Assembly: GCA_027603945.1 (NCBI GenBank)
Contig: JADIIU010000030.1
Coordinates: 62,001-126,000, forward strand
Origin: Terramyces sp. JEL0728
Taxonomy: Eukaryota > Chytridiomycota > Chytridiomycetes > Rhizophydiales > Terramycetaceae
Length of the DNA stretch: 64,000 bases
Direction: 5' to 3'
The notes under the pieces are model-generated. The model did not search any database, had not been told where the DNA came from, and worked only from the letters and a program-made list of their open reading frames with translations. The number at the start of each line of letters is the position of its first letter. The stretch's first letter is position 1. The position numbers and the translations under genes were made by a program. Positions 12,101 to 24,109 of this stretch are shown here, one piece after another.

Positions 12101-14593
12101 TGGATTAGAACCTGAGCAGCTTTCGATGGAAGGCCGCCTTTCAAGTAAAGATTGATGGCCGAGATGTAGTCGTATTCCTCTTCCTTGATCAGAGCAGCCT
12201 TTTCCTCTTGCCCAGAATCAATCAACCACTGGAAATAATTCTTTTTCAGCGTATCCAATTCTGGATGATTTTTAAGCTCTGCAACCTTTATGGACATGTC
12301 CCATTTGTGCATTTCTTGGTACATTTCCATAGCCTCTTCTACTTTGCCTTTTTCCAAATAAATATTTTCTGCCACTTTGAATTGTCTATCCAATACCGCA
12401 AGCTTTGCTCTAACAGCATAGTGATCCAACTCCATCTACTTTAATATTATTTTACATTTGGATTATCTTGGCCCGATTGATCGATGGTATCATTCAAGTT
12501 GTGAAGATATTTAGATCGGGCCACGTCCCCAATGGCTGCATAACACCGTTCGGCGATTCCCAATTTTTGATCTTTCAAAGCAGTTGTACTAAGGCTTTTC
12601 CACATTGCTTCCGTTTCAGTGGTCATTTCCAAGGTCTCCAGCAATGCAATTGCTCTTTCATAGTCTTTATCATCCAATGCCGCTCCGAATTCAATCAAGC
12701 CTTCGTCAAGCGTATAAGAGACTGTGTTTACACCTTCATCGACTATCACTTCGGTTTTTCCATTTGCTCTTTCGATATCCTCAATTTCGCCCTTGATCGG
12801 GAACATGGTAACTCTTTCAGGGCTGTCGATAGAGTACCAGATGCACAGGTTTCCTCTGCTCTGTGCGACAACCACATCGCTGTTAGGAACCCACTAGTGT
12901 TACGCCAGCGTACCTGAACATAGCTGCAAAAGTGCAGCAGAGTAACCCTAGTCAATGTTTGAATATCATACAGGTGTAACTGTCTTCTTTTGTCTCTGAA
13001 TAGCAATTTATTTGCTTTTCCTGACAGCTCGAGCCAGTCAATCTTTGAATCATGCGAAATTGTTGAAATGGTCAATCCGGTAGCTAAATCTAAAATTTGC
13101 ACAGTTTGCAGATCCACCAAATAAGCGACTTTTTTAATATCTTCGTCTGCTTTGCTTTCGCTGATTCGCACGCTTATCAAGTGTGGACTCATATGTTCTG
13201 TTCTGCAAGATCCCAGTAGCTCATTGACTCCATATTCAATCAAAGATAATTCTCCAGCATTAAATACCATACAAATCTGCGGGTTTTCAAAATAAAACTT
13301 TTCATTCCCACTGCCAGTCCACGGTACTTCGCTCAGTTTGCAGCTTGCCAAATCTCCCATCAACAAAGTCTCTGGGGTATTGGCAATTAAAAATTGATCT
13401 TGGAAAATATTCACCTTTTGGATTTCATATCCGTAATGAGACTTGAGTACGATTCTTGAACCAGTAGACAGCCTCTTGACAATCACCTGGCTTTGCGAAA
13501 CGTAATTGAATTCAAATTTGCCCTTGTACCGTGATCTTCGTAGACAGCAATCAAATAGTTCGACAGCACCATTCATATTTCCCTAATCTTAAAAGATAAC
13601 TACCACGACCAACCTTGAGCCGTCCGGTTTCCATCCCAAAGCACTAATGGTGTAAAAGTTTTCAATGGTTTTCATTTGCGCTTCTTCCCATTGCCCTTTG
13701 GAAATCAAATAATTAAAAATATGCAATCTACGTAAAACAACAAGTACCTATCGTAACTTCCAATCACTATGCACTGACCAGATGGACTTTGCTCAGCAAC
13801 CGTAAAATCCTGAATATCCGGATTGAGGGAATAGTCAAACTTCTGAAGCACTTTTCCTGCCATCAGTACAATATACCTTCGGCGTCGTAGAAAACCACAG
13901 TGCGATCTGGGCCAGCAGCCATAACTGATTCACCCCAAACCAATGAAATTGGCGGGCAAGGATGGGTACAAAACTTTCCCTGAGACGCTCCAGAGACGCC
14001 ATCATCAAAAAAGAACCTGTTAATAGCTCCATCCAAATGTCCAGTAATGATAGCATTTCCTTCAACATTACTGACAGCTGATACGACGCACGATTCAGTC
14101 TGATACAAAGTTGCTGCCTTGTTTGTTTTCAAATTTCCAACTCTGACTTTTCCATCGCTTAATCCAAATACGATTGCGTTGTGCTGCTCTCTTGGCCAGG
14201 TTAAACAGGTGATATCCGCAGTTTGGATGAACTTGTTGCAAATAGACTTTTTTTCGCCCCAGTCTAATCCCAGCTTGTAAACATAAACCACGCAATCCGA
14301 TTGCGCAACTGCCAATTTAGTTGAATCTGGAGAGAATGCCAATCCACAAACAAAATAAGATCTGATATTCTAATTTAAACGTGAAATACTTTTGAATCGG
14401 CAGGTTTAGTTGCAAATCTATCCTTTCGCTCCCCTGTTTCGTCAAATAATTGGATAGTCCTGTCTGCCGTAACGACAGCTAATTTTTGATTATTTGGAGA
14501 CCAAGCAAGCGCTGTTACCCTATTCGGCGAATCTCCTGAAGCTATTATCGACTTTAAATGTCTATTGTTGGCTGATATTTACCTAATCTGCAT
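9179..14593 (-). CDS. IFT172: Intraflagellar transport protein 172 (IFT-B)
   Basis: Twelve exons are joined by eleven introns of 20-21 nt (14562..14582, 14370..14389, 13857..13876, 13728..13747, 13583..13603, 12894..12913, 12436..12455, 11873..11892, 9684..9703, 9508..9527, 9227..9246), giving about 1730 residues, close to the usual ~1750. The first exon is only 11 nt. Removal of each intron reproduces continuous IFT172 sequence: N-terminal WD40 repeats (e.g. KPADSK then [17 protein letters not shown]), then long TPR-like repeats ([21 protein letters not shown]), then a C-terminal cysteine module with CENC, CYSC, CTTC and finally CPWC. The last intron is needed to reach CPWC and the true stop; unspliced reading would run into the opposite gene. 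IFT172 is the peripheral IFT-B subunit acting at the ciliary tip, so the organism has a flagellum at some stage. Confidence 0.97.
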
Positions 14594-14602
14594 TTGAGTT
14601 GA

Positions 14603-14608
14603 ACGCGT
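14603..14608. promoter_or_regulatory. ACGCGT box before IFT172
   Basis: ACGCGT lies 9 bp before the IFT172 start codon at 14593, the same spacing as in the RPGRIP1L-like gene. Confidence 0.45.
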
Positions 14609-14688
14609 AGAAACTTCAAAAGCGTGATTTCTAGTGGCTACTTGATATAGCGGCTCACATAAATTATCCAACACGTATGAAATCTTTA

Positions 14689-15582
14689 TTAAAGAGGTTT
14701 TTCGTTCAAAATGATTGGAGTGAGGATTCTGGCTTGCATAAAGTCAATTAATCCAACTAAATTAGCAACAGTTACCTGTCTTTTTGACAGATTCTCCCCA
14801 TCCTTTTTCCTTCCAGGTTTCTTCTCTCATCTCTTTACGATGTTGCAATGTAGGATATGCCCACATGTGATGGACATAATTCAAGTGTCCGATTTGAGAA
14901 AACCAAGCACCTACAGGTTGGACGTGTTGTTTTCGGGCTTCCAATCCCATACGCCTACATTATATTTAATTACCATCCTGTAATTAGCAATAAGTACCTT
15001 GTTCCCATTCAAGCAATTTCCCGGGCTTCAAGAGATATGATCGCAGTTCATAGATAACGTCGGTATCGTGAGGAACCGACGCATTCCAGAATGCGAATTC
15101 AAGTATAATTTGAGAATCCCTTGATCTTAGCATTGGTCTTATTTTCTTTTCAAGCTCAGCATCCACTCCCTGAAAATCAGCGAAAATCACCTTGTTCCTA
15201 TTCGCAATCTTTGCTTCATGAAATGCTTCATATCCTCCGGGATATTCCCATAAATGAACTGTTTTAACAAATGATTACTGGCTTGGTCCAGCTCGCCGAC
15301 AGTGTTTTCCCATACACCAAACAACTTTCGTTGATCACTAACTAATTGCGGATGAAATTCCTTCATGGTTCCAATGTAGTCACTCATGGCTTCCGGCTTA
15401 ACATTGTGGATAGTCATTTCGTGGATAGACCTGCCATTTGCGAGCAACTTGGAATAAGTTTCATTTAAATCTTCTGCTTTGAGATTGCCGTGGAGTATAG
15501 TGTTTACAATGTCCTTTGCAGATAATGATACCGCCCTTTGCTGAGTAATTAGCTTGGTTATCGGTGAGAGCCCAAACTTCAT
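14689..15582 (-). CDS. NIPSNAP-family protein with a 4-nt micro-exon
   Basis: Five exons with introns at 15259..15278 (20 nt), 14978..14997 (20), 14955..14973 (19) and 14757..14775 (19) give about 270 residues. Each join restores NIPSNAP-like sequence: GELDQAIHLWEYPGGYEAF, then the second repeat with YELRSYLLKPGKLLEWEQGW, then AWFSQIGHLNYVHHMWAY, and an end with ARILTPI. The exon at 14974..14977 is four bases long and supplies parts of the Gly and Trp codons of EQGWR. NIPSNAPs are mostly mitochondrial dimeric alpha-beta-barrel proteins linked to mitophagy sensing; the N-terminal ~25 residues could be a presequence. The stop is within TTTAATAAA. Confidence 0.88.
14974..14977 (-). other. Four-nucleotide micro-exon of the NIPSNAP gene
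   Basis: On the coding strand the order is donor GTACTT...TTACAG (20 nt), then GATG, then GTAATT...TGTAG (19 nt). Leaving out the four bases breaks frame; including them gives the conserved tryptophan and continues into the family motif. Confidence 0.8.
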
Positions 15583-15709
15583 TCCAGATTGCTAAAGATT
15601 TGACTGTTCGCATTTTCCCGAATTATTGCGGTGCTACATCCTTAATACCACCGCATTTAATTACTGCAGAGATACCTCACTGCTGCTAATACATAACGTG
15701 ATATATAAT

Positions 15710-17868
15710 TTATTCTTTTTCCAGGATACGAACAGGCTGGACTGGCATTTCAAAGCGAATACCAGAGTTTTCAAATTGACGCTTCAGTTCAAATAGAAAT
15801 GCAGTCCGTCTCCCCCATCTTCTAGCACCATCTTGCCAGTTACCTTTGAAATCCACCGAAAACCGTAAAGTAATCAAATTGGTACTCGCCATATCCATAA
15901 TCTCCATCGAACAAGTAGGGCGAAAGCTGCGAGATTGAGCCGTAGTGAATTCAATCATCTTTGCTTGCACTTCTTTAAGCTTTGATTCCGGTGTATCAAA
16001 CGACACTTTTACCAAAATATAATCTGACATATCCGTAGATCTTCTTACATTGATGATTGTCTTTCCGCTTAATACCGCTGAGTCAGTTAAACACTTACAA
16101 TTAGGGATATAGATCTTCTGGCCGTCAATTGTGAATGTAGTGGTGAGAATGTTGAATTCTTCCACTACATAGTTATTACCATCGATAAAGACTCTGTCGC
16201 CAACATCATACGGATGGACGGCAAATATGAATATAATTGAATCAAAGGTGACTTTGGCAGTTCCACCAAACATGAACGAGAGCCCAACCAGGATTGTCGA
16301 AAAGGGTACAATTGCAGTAATAGGGATGCCAAACACTGGCAAAGAGAGCAAGAGCGACAATATAATGGAAAACCCGTACAAAAGACTGTTCAATGTACCT
16401 AAAGCGCTTGAAAGATCCCGCAACGACTTCATTAGATTTCTTCTTTCTCGATATATTCTTAAGATTGACCATTTTAGCTCCGTTTGATTGATGCTGCCAT
16501 TTCCATCTCGATCAAACAGCGCAAAGGCAGTTTTGGCTTCGTCTTCTTTATCGAAATATGCAAAAAAGGACCCTACAGAAATTTCATTGGTATCGGTACT
16601 TTTTAGCTTTGAAAATAACTTTTCAGAAAGGAAAACTGCGTGTTTGTCAGAAAGTAAATCCATTCCTTTAGACCTTTTTGAAGATAGCCCTCCAATCTTT
16701 AAGGCAGATTTGAACTGGTCCCAAGATAAAAAAGTATTGCCTTTAGTTTCTTTGGATAAAGATTTCCGTCTTGCCGTCCTTTTGCCTGTTGAAACGTCGG
16801 TTTTTGACAAATTCAGACCTATTGATTGCGCTTCATCCACTTTAATTTCAATACTGTTCCTTCCTTGCGGAATAGGTTGCGGCGGATTCTTTGATACAAA
16901 CCAGCTAAATAGTGTCCTTTTTGGGCGGACAGGAAATTCACTCGGCAAATCTTCTCTGCCAGCATGCTCATCTTCTCCGCTTACTGGATCTGGAATCCTT
17001 ACGTTGTCTTTTTCGCCATCAAACAAATCCCCAAAAATGTTGATATTTCCAACAAGACACTGTCGCAAATGTTCAATAATATCAATTGCTTTTTTCGATT
17101 GAGACATTCGTTCCTTGTATGCAACTCTGCTGTTAGGCTTGATTACTTGTGAAAATCAAAGGCAACCTTTTGAACCAATAATCTCTGAAAGAACAGGATA
17201 ATTGTAAATATCATTCCGGTTAACATGAAATTAAAGATATTGTCCCATGGATTCACCTGAACCAGTTGAAAGAAAATAATGCGGAACGCAACAACGCTGC
17301 CTATGCCCCAGATCATTAATGAGAGCCAAAATTGCAATTCGGGAATATAAGCCAGCTTTTGTCTCATACTTTCACTGCAGGTTCCATAAAACCTTTCAAT
17401 CACTTCAATTGTGAATACCGGTAATGCGAGTAAGGTAAACCAGGTACCCAAAAATATAACCCAAGACACAGACAAAAATAAGGAGCTATGGTTAAAAATC
17501 CATTACCAAACAACAACTATTTGATTCTCAGTTTGTATGCTTAAATTTGTACTATTTTGATGGAAGTTTGGCTTTGAGTCATTGTCAATACTTACGATGT
17601 ATGCCGCTGGTGTAATTAAGATGCCAGTCCCAAATATCAACAAAAATATAAACGATAAAACCCCTCTGAACTTGAACAATCTGGCGAAAAATCCATCTCT
17701 CTCTCCAACTTCAACATCCAGTTCTGATATTGAGTCTTGAGGAGGAGCGTTTTGCTGTGTTTCTGACAGGATATAAGTTCCTGATGGGATTGACCTGGAA
17801 GACGTGTGGATTAAATTTGCTTCTGAAAGATTTCCTGCTCGCTGTCGGATAGTATTGCTCTCTGCCAT
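15710..17868 (-). CDS. EF-hand mechanosensitive (MscS-type) ion channel
   Basis: Three exons split by introns 17486..17506 (21 nt) and 17127..17146 (20 nt) give about 705 residues from the ATG at 17868. Order: disordered N terminus, several hydrophobic segments in exons 1 and 2 (e.g. GVLSFIFLLIFGTGILITPA), a polar cytosolic stretch, a canonical EF-hand loop DRDGNGSINQTE at about residue 435, then MscS pore helix and beta domain (FMFGGTAKVTFDSIIFIFAV, HPYDVGDRVFIDG, NILTTTF). This is the architecture of fission yeast Msy1/Msy2 and fungal relatives, ER or plasma-membrane channels that adjust calcium and volume after osmotic swelling. Such a role suits a wall-less zoospore (inference). Confidence 0.92.
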
Positions 17869-18047
17869 CAAAGTTTTTCTCCACCCTTTCTGGTCCAATT
17901 CCAGGTACAAATAAATAAGGAAATTGAAACGCCTCCATTAAAAATAAGAAAAGTAGGGAATAAGGATGGATTCGATATGGGTATCTCACGGACCACACTT
18001 ATTTCAAAGATTCCCAGGCAAGAAACGGCTAAAATTAAACATTGAAT

Positions 18048-21000
18048 TTATTTCTTTGAATCCACCGTATCATTTGTAGATTCCTTTGGCACCAGCTTTG
18101 GAGCCAACTTTGGAGCAAGTGTGGGTGCCTGGTTTGGAAGTTTTGGAGCCAATTTAGGTGCGTCTGGCAACTTTGGAGCCAATGTGCTATCCATTGACGA
18201 TACGGTGGTATTGGATTTCTTTATATTTAAAACAGGAGCTTTGTCCCCTGCCAAAGTTGATGGGACTACCACTTTCTTTGGCAGCTCTGGAGCAACGTTG
18301 TCCATAGACGTGGTGAAGCTTGAACCTTTCTTTATCTGATCACCGACTGGCGTTTTTGGTGCGTCTGCTTGTGTTGGATTCAAAACAGGGGCAGGTAATT
18401 TTATGTTTCCTAATTGAACTTTACCTAGCATTGGTGCAGCAGGCATTTGGGAGTTCCTATTTTCGCTCTCGCCGGCGACTGTGTTCTTTTTTAATAATAC
18501 AGGTGCTTGTTTTACTTCACCACTTGATACATTTTTGGATAGGGTTATTTTTGCTTCGCTCTTTACAGAATTCTCTCTTACTAAACCTGGTGCGACGGGC
18601 TGTTTTTTAAGCATAATTGGAGCTGCTGGTAAAGTCTTTACCTCTGCTGGATTTGATAGTTCATTCGTAGAACTTTTGATGTTATCCATACTACTTTGTG
18701 GGGTGATGACTACCTTTGAACCGATTTTACCTGGAGGTAGTTTTGGAGCGTGGTGGGATATGTTGATCTTGCTGGTATCTGAACTATCGCTTTCTGTTGG
18801 TATACTGTGCTGCCTTACATATGCTGCTGCCGCTGGCAACGGATCGTTTGTACTTGATTTAAATGGGTTGTCAGAGGCTGCAATTGCTTTCACTTCCAAC
18901 GATTCTTTACTGCCTGCTGCAATAGTCATGCTGGAATCGGTACATTGTCTGATGTTTGTGTCCTGCAATGGAACTTGGATCTCTGTGGAAGTCATTCTGC
19001 TATGTGCTTTTGCAGGTGGAATATCCGCAGATGGTTTTCTACTATGCGCAAGTAAATTCGTTTGTGGTTCTACGGACGGCCTCCTGCTTGATGATAAAAC
19101 AGGCGCCTGCGTTTCTGCAGACGGCTTTCTACTATGCGCTAAAACAGGAGCTTGAAGGTCGACCGACGTTTTCCTACTATGGGTCAACAAAATCGTTTGC
19201 GGTTCCACTGAAGGTCTTCTGCTGTGTGGGAGAATATCAGTCGGTATTTCACCTGAAGGTTCTCGTTTTACTTGCACTTGTTCATTGGATAGTTTTTTAC
19301 TATGTGGCAAAGTTGCAAGTTCAGTAGAAGGTCTCCTGGTATTTGAACGAGATGGCACGTCTAAATTTGTTGAATACATCATCCTTGGTGGTTGTTCAGA
19401 TACGGTGCTCTCTCGATTAATCGAACTTGTCTCGCTAATATCTGCTGACGAAATTTCCGGAATGATAACCAATTCGTTTGGTGCAGACGAGGTAACACTC
19501 ACAACAATATTTGGTGATTTGGTTGGATTATGTTCAAATACTGGCGATGCATCTGTGGTGCCGGTAGTGTCAGATTGAGTATGCTCTGCCTGTATCTCAC
19601 TTTCTTGAACAGACGATTGATCAATGGATTGTCTTTTCGTTAACGTAATCGTCAGGTTTTCTTTGGATAATTTTACTTGCTGGATAGAGGCTCTTTTCTC
19701 TAAGGGTAAAACAGGAGCTGCTGGTAGTTCATTTGTGTTTATACTATGACTACTACCACTTTGAATTGATTCCCGTTTTTCTAGAGGCAGTACAGTGGAA
19801 TCTAAATCCCTATCCTTACTCTGCTGCGCAGATTGTCTTTTTTGATCAGGTACAAGGAGGTTCTGTGGTTCGCTTTTATCTACCTCTTCCTTGCTGTTAT
19901 TAACAGATTTTGTTTTCTGCACCGGCAATAGAGGTGCAGCAGATAGTAATGAGTCTTTGCTCTGCTGTCCGGACTGTCTTTTCTGATTAAACGAAATATG
20001 CTTCTGCAAATCAACATTTACACCCTCCCTACTGTTTTGAACCGATTGGCTTTTTGGTTGTGCAAGCACTGGGGCAGTATTCATATTGAGTCCTCGTTCT
20101 CTACTTTGATACATTGGGAGACCTTTTTGTAGCGGCTTTACTTGAACATTTTCATTTGACATTTGCGCAGACTGCCGTTTCGTTATTGACAAAAGAGGTG
20201 CTGCTGGTAGTTGAGTACTCTCAAGCGCACTTTCTCTGATTTGTTGAATGGACGGCCGCTTGGAGGTTGGCAGACTTTGGACATTTTCTAAAGAACCTTT
20301 GATTACATCTTCTCTGCGCATTTCATTACTATCAAGCCCTCGTTCCCTACTCTGTTGGAAAGATGGCCGCTTGGAGATTGATAATTTTTGAACATTATCT
20401 GATGAACCCATATTTACTCCTTCTCTACTGTTGTGAATCGAGCTACTGTGCGATTTTGGTAACACAGGTGCTGAATTTAACCCGTATTCCCTACTTTGCC
20501 GGATCGCCACTCCTTTTATTTGCAAATTCACTGCAGCAGATCCTTCATTGGTTTCACCAGGAGTGTCTTTGGTTTGGATCGATAGCCTTTTTTCCAGTGG
20601 TAGTATTGGGGCACTTGGCAGTAAACTAGGATCGACTACTTGTTCTTTGCTCTTTTGTATGGACAATCTTTTCGTTTGGACAAATGGAGCAGCGGTTACA
20701 TCCACATCTTCAAAAGAGGCTGTCTCTGGAGATTCAACACCTCTTCCTACAATTTCTTTGGCGCTCTGAAGGGTCTTATCATCAATATTTGAGGGAATGA
20801 ATGAATTATGTCTGCTTCTATCTGAGGGGATATTATGTGATGTCTTTCTTGCTCCTGGCAATCCAGTGGAACTATACCCGCCAACACTCTCCTTTTTATG
20901 GATGATGTTTTGTAAACTAAGCGATATATTTCTATTATCTTCGTGTATTTCAAGTTGCTTTTTACCATCTCGAACTTCGATTGGCACTGTTTCTTTGTTG

Positions 21001-22488
21001 ATGGACAAGGACGCTTCAGAGCCCCTCCTGGATTCGCCCATGATAGGTGTCGATACTGGAATGAAGCCTAATGATAAATTCGATGTCGATGTTTTTAATA
21101 CGCTGGAAAACAAGCTAAATACACTGGAGTTTTGTACATCTTTTGTTATGTTGCCAGCAATATTTGTCAAGGAACCTTTGAATGTTGCTAGGTTTTTGGT
21201 TAAGGAGCCCCCTTCGATTAATTCATCTTGCTGTTCGTTGTTTGTTTGCATTTCCTCGTTCGATTGTGATTTAGTTTCTACTTTTCCATAATGATCCAAA
21301 ATCGTGTCAAGGTTCGGTGATTGGTTGACTGTATCATTATTGTAGCTTATGTTGGGAGATTCGCACGATCTGCCATTTGACAGCCCGGATAAATGGTTTT
21401 CGGATGGAGCTTCATCATCGTCGGGAATATAAACATCCTTTGGAAACCCACTTAGAGGAGTCATGAACACTTCATCGTCAGCCTTGAATTAAAGAGAATA
21501 TACTTGATGGGGAAGACTTTCGCTTGACTCGTTTCCTTGCTCTGGCTCCTGATCTTGCTCTGGTTCGACATCTGGAAATAAATCTGCCTTTCGGCTTTTC
21601 ATTCTCTCTTGCAATTGCATCAATTTGTATTCGTCTTGTCTTGCAGTGACATCCGCCATCAAAGAATCCTTTACTTGGATTTCCGCCGTCAAATCATTAA
21701 TCCTCTACAATTAGCTGTATGTTCCCTTTTGCAATTTTGGATTGATCCCGTCTTCAGCACACATTTCCCACAGCTGGCCAAGCTGTTTTCTCATTTTAGC
21801 AATTTCGTATTCCAAATCGGTTTTCTGTGCTTCTCCCCACTGTATAGCAACTTTTCTTATTATAGACTCCCTTTGGTAAGCTAAAAGTACCACTCTTTTA
21901 ATTCTTGTATGTCCATACACGAGAATGAATGGGCAATTTCGTCCTGGATTAATTTCAATTACTTCTATTAAAATGACTCTTAATTCGCGTTTTTCAGCAT
22001 TGAGGAATAACGTTGCATTTGCTACTGATATAGCCTGTGGTGGAGGTTCGCCTGCATCTGCTTGTTGTTTACTCGCGTATTGATTCAAAAATCCATCCTT
22101 CAAAACAAAAAACAATTGAGTAGGGTTCTTATGAATGAAAAAGTACCTTTTTAGATTCCGAAGATGACCAGAGCAGTAGCCCAGATTTCAGCTCTTTGTT
22201 TCTATCTAGCTCTGATATTTCTATTTTAGGTCCCAAATGAATGGTGGTGCCTAATCTAGATTTCCTTTTGTTTGCTTTGGTATTATCGAATGAACTGGCT
22301 ACTGATGCGAGCAAATCAGGATCAGATTTTTGTTCTAGTCTGGGCGTGGTCGAGACTGACGGCTGTGATTTTGGTATTTTTGAATCAAATGCTCCTTGGG
22401 AACCGCTTCTGGTTCTGGTTTGTAACGTTGCTTGCTTTTGCGGTAATTTTAATCCACTGATTAGTATATTCTGAAGTAGTGGTGCCAT
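18048..22488 (-). CDS. Large PH-domain protein with coiled coil and RxS phospho-site repeats
   Basis: Four exons (22488..22147, 22127..21726, 21704..21504, 21482..18048) give about 1459 residues. Residues ~100-225 look like a PH domain (GLLLW...LFFVLKDGFLNQY, then FILVYGHTRIKRVVLLAY with a final VAIQW). A coiled coil follows (~235-300). The remaining ~1100 residues are disordered and made of degenerate repeats with K/R-R-x-S cores such as KRQSAQQSKD, RRPSVEP and HSRKPS, alternating with LPAAPVLPLEKR. These are typical basophilic (PKA-like) sites, inferred only. The middle intron 21705..21725 has GG instead of GT at its 5' end. The other introns end in AAG. A membrane-binding signalling or cytoskeletal scaffold is likely; no ortholog recognised. 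Confidence 0.75.
21705..21725 (-). other. Probable intron with non-canonical GG-AG ends
   Basis: On the coding strand this 21-nt stretch begins GGAACATAC and ends CTAATTGTAG. Without removal the frame hits TAA and TAG inside it; with removal the coiled coil continues. Branch-like CTAAT and TAG are normal, only the donor is wrong by one base (GG for GT). Confidence 0.5.
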
Positions 22489-22557
22489 ATCAGGAAAAAC
22501 AAAAAGTGTAAACAAAGCGGATTCTACCAAATAAATTGTTGACAGAAAAGAATTATA

Positions 22558-23459
22558 TTAACCTTCAAAAGTCAATTGCAAACCAACTTTGTGGACATCA
22601 GCGTTCAAACGAGTGGTGTCAAAGAGACCACCAACAGCGAATTTAATTCCATCTCTCAAAGTGTGAGTGAAACCTAATCCTAAACGACCTTGGTTGTCAA
22701 TCTTTGCCTTGAAGAAAGCGTTCTTGTCTACAACAACTTTAGTACCGACTTCAATGCTGACGCTGGAGTTTGGTAAAGCTTTGTTCCAGACTGCTCTAGC
22801 ACCGGCTTCAACATCAGCGTTGACTTTTTGGTGGTAAGAAGCAGTGAATAAAGAGAATTTGTTGGCGCTATAATTAACAATAATTACGATAAGAGGGAGA
22901 CAGAGTATAATGGAGCAATGTATCCCAAAACAGCGCCGTACTTGGTAACTTTGGCTTCAGATACGTCGTATGCAACATCGGCACCAGCTACAAATCCGTT
23001 GGAACCAACAACTGCATCTCCAAACAAAGTTGGACCCTTGAAAAGATCGAGGGAAGAACGAGTAAAGACGTATTCTTGTTTGTATTCAACTCCAGCTTTG
23101 GCATTCTTGGTACTAAAATTAAACACTAGCTACCCTTTTTCTGGCAAGAGGGAGGCATTAAGATCTAATTTAACACCAGGAGCAATAGAGTCTACCAATT
23201 CCAACTGAGCACCGAGGACGTTTGAAGTGGTCCAGGTTTCGGTAAAGGTCAAACCTTTGGATTTGTCAGTGTATTTTGCCTTAATGTCAGAAGCAATTGC
23301 GCCAGACTTGTTGTCCTTGTTTCCGTTGACGGTGAATTTAATACCATTTGGAGTAGTGGTGTTAACTTCAAGTTTGGCTGATCCCACAGGGTAGTCTTTT
23401 CCAAAGAGATCGTTCGCTGGTTTACCAACGTCGCTGTAAGATGGTGGAATGAATGGCAT
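22558..23459 (-). CDS. Mitochondrial porin (VDAC)
   Basis: Three exons with introns 23113..23133 (21 nt) and 22868..22887 (20 nt) give 286 residues, the family size being ~283. The start MPFIPPSYSDVGKPANDLF is the classic fungal porin N terminus (PPxYxDxGKxxxDLxxKDY). Alternating beta strands follow, and the C-terminal part has GLGFTHTLRDGIKFAVGG and ends LQLTFEG as in eukaryotic porins. It forms the outer-membrane channel for ATP and metabolites. Codon use is biased, consistent with high expression. The gene ends 70 bp before the PH gene on the same strand. Confidence 0.96.
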
Positions 23460-23540
23460 TTAAAGATGAAACGAAAAATGAAAAATGTTGCTCACGTTGA
23501 TTATGTAATAAAACAAATAAGGTAAAATTATTCAAATAGG

Positions 23541-23822
23541 TCAATTATTGATGGGTACTTGCGCTCTTGTTTCTGGAATTGGCTCGTCATTAGCTCCCTG
23601 CTCCTCCTTCTTTTCCCTTCCATCCATGTACTCTTTGAATGTCTGCACCTGCTTTTTTGAAGTTGATTTTTCTCGAGTTACACTGCTTCCTGATGGCAGC
23701 TTTACGGATTTTCTTCCTGTAAGTTGGGATATAGATTTGACGCCATTTTGTTCAGTAGCTTTCGAAACTGAAGCTCTTCTTTCCAGTATCATTTGCTTTA
23801 GGGTTTCATTAGTGTCTGACAT
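23541..23822 (-). CDS. Small disordered protein, 93 aa, unknown
   Basis: A continuous frame with an ATG at 23822 and TGA stop. The protein is polar and low in hydrophobics, with LKQMILERRASVSK, GRKSVKLPSGSS and TFKEYMDGREKKEE. Two R/K-x-S sites recall the phospho-site motifs of the PH protein nearby. No family recognised. It is divergent from the MAPR gene with 287 bp between them. Confidence 0.5.
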   Translation of the reverse strand: MSDTNETLKQMILERRASVSKATEQNGVKSISQLTGRKSVKLPSGSSVTREKSTSKKQVQTFKEYMDGREKKEEQGANDEPIPETRAQVPINN

Positions 23823-24109
23823 TTTTAATTTGCAAAACGCGCTCCTCCAATTTGGATTACAAGATGTATTCGCACCTATTCCATTCTAATCGATATCTGT
23901 GTCTGAGGAAATGGCAGATGCTATTGTTAATATAATGAAACATGCTCTGGCTTGAATCCGCTAACAGTCGAGTTTCAACAGCGCTCATTCAGCTCTGTAG
24001 ATGCATTGTATTACTAAGCGTACGATCCAAACACCTATAGCATTCCATGCGGACAAACTTTTAAGCACCATTGGTGGCCGAATTATTTGTGTTTGAAAAT
24101 TTCCCATAA

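Noticed and set aside
15160..15260. Apparent frameshift in NIPSNAP
   Set aside because: A 20-nt intron at 15259..15278 explains the frame change and restores HLWEY.
18121..20769. Several + strand frames opposite the PH gene
   Set aside because: Low-complexity shadows of the repeat region; the minus frame is continuous for 1140 codons.
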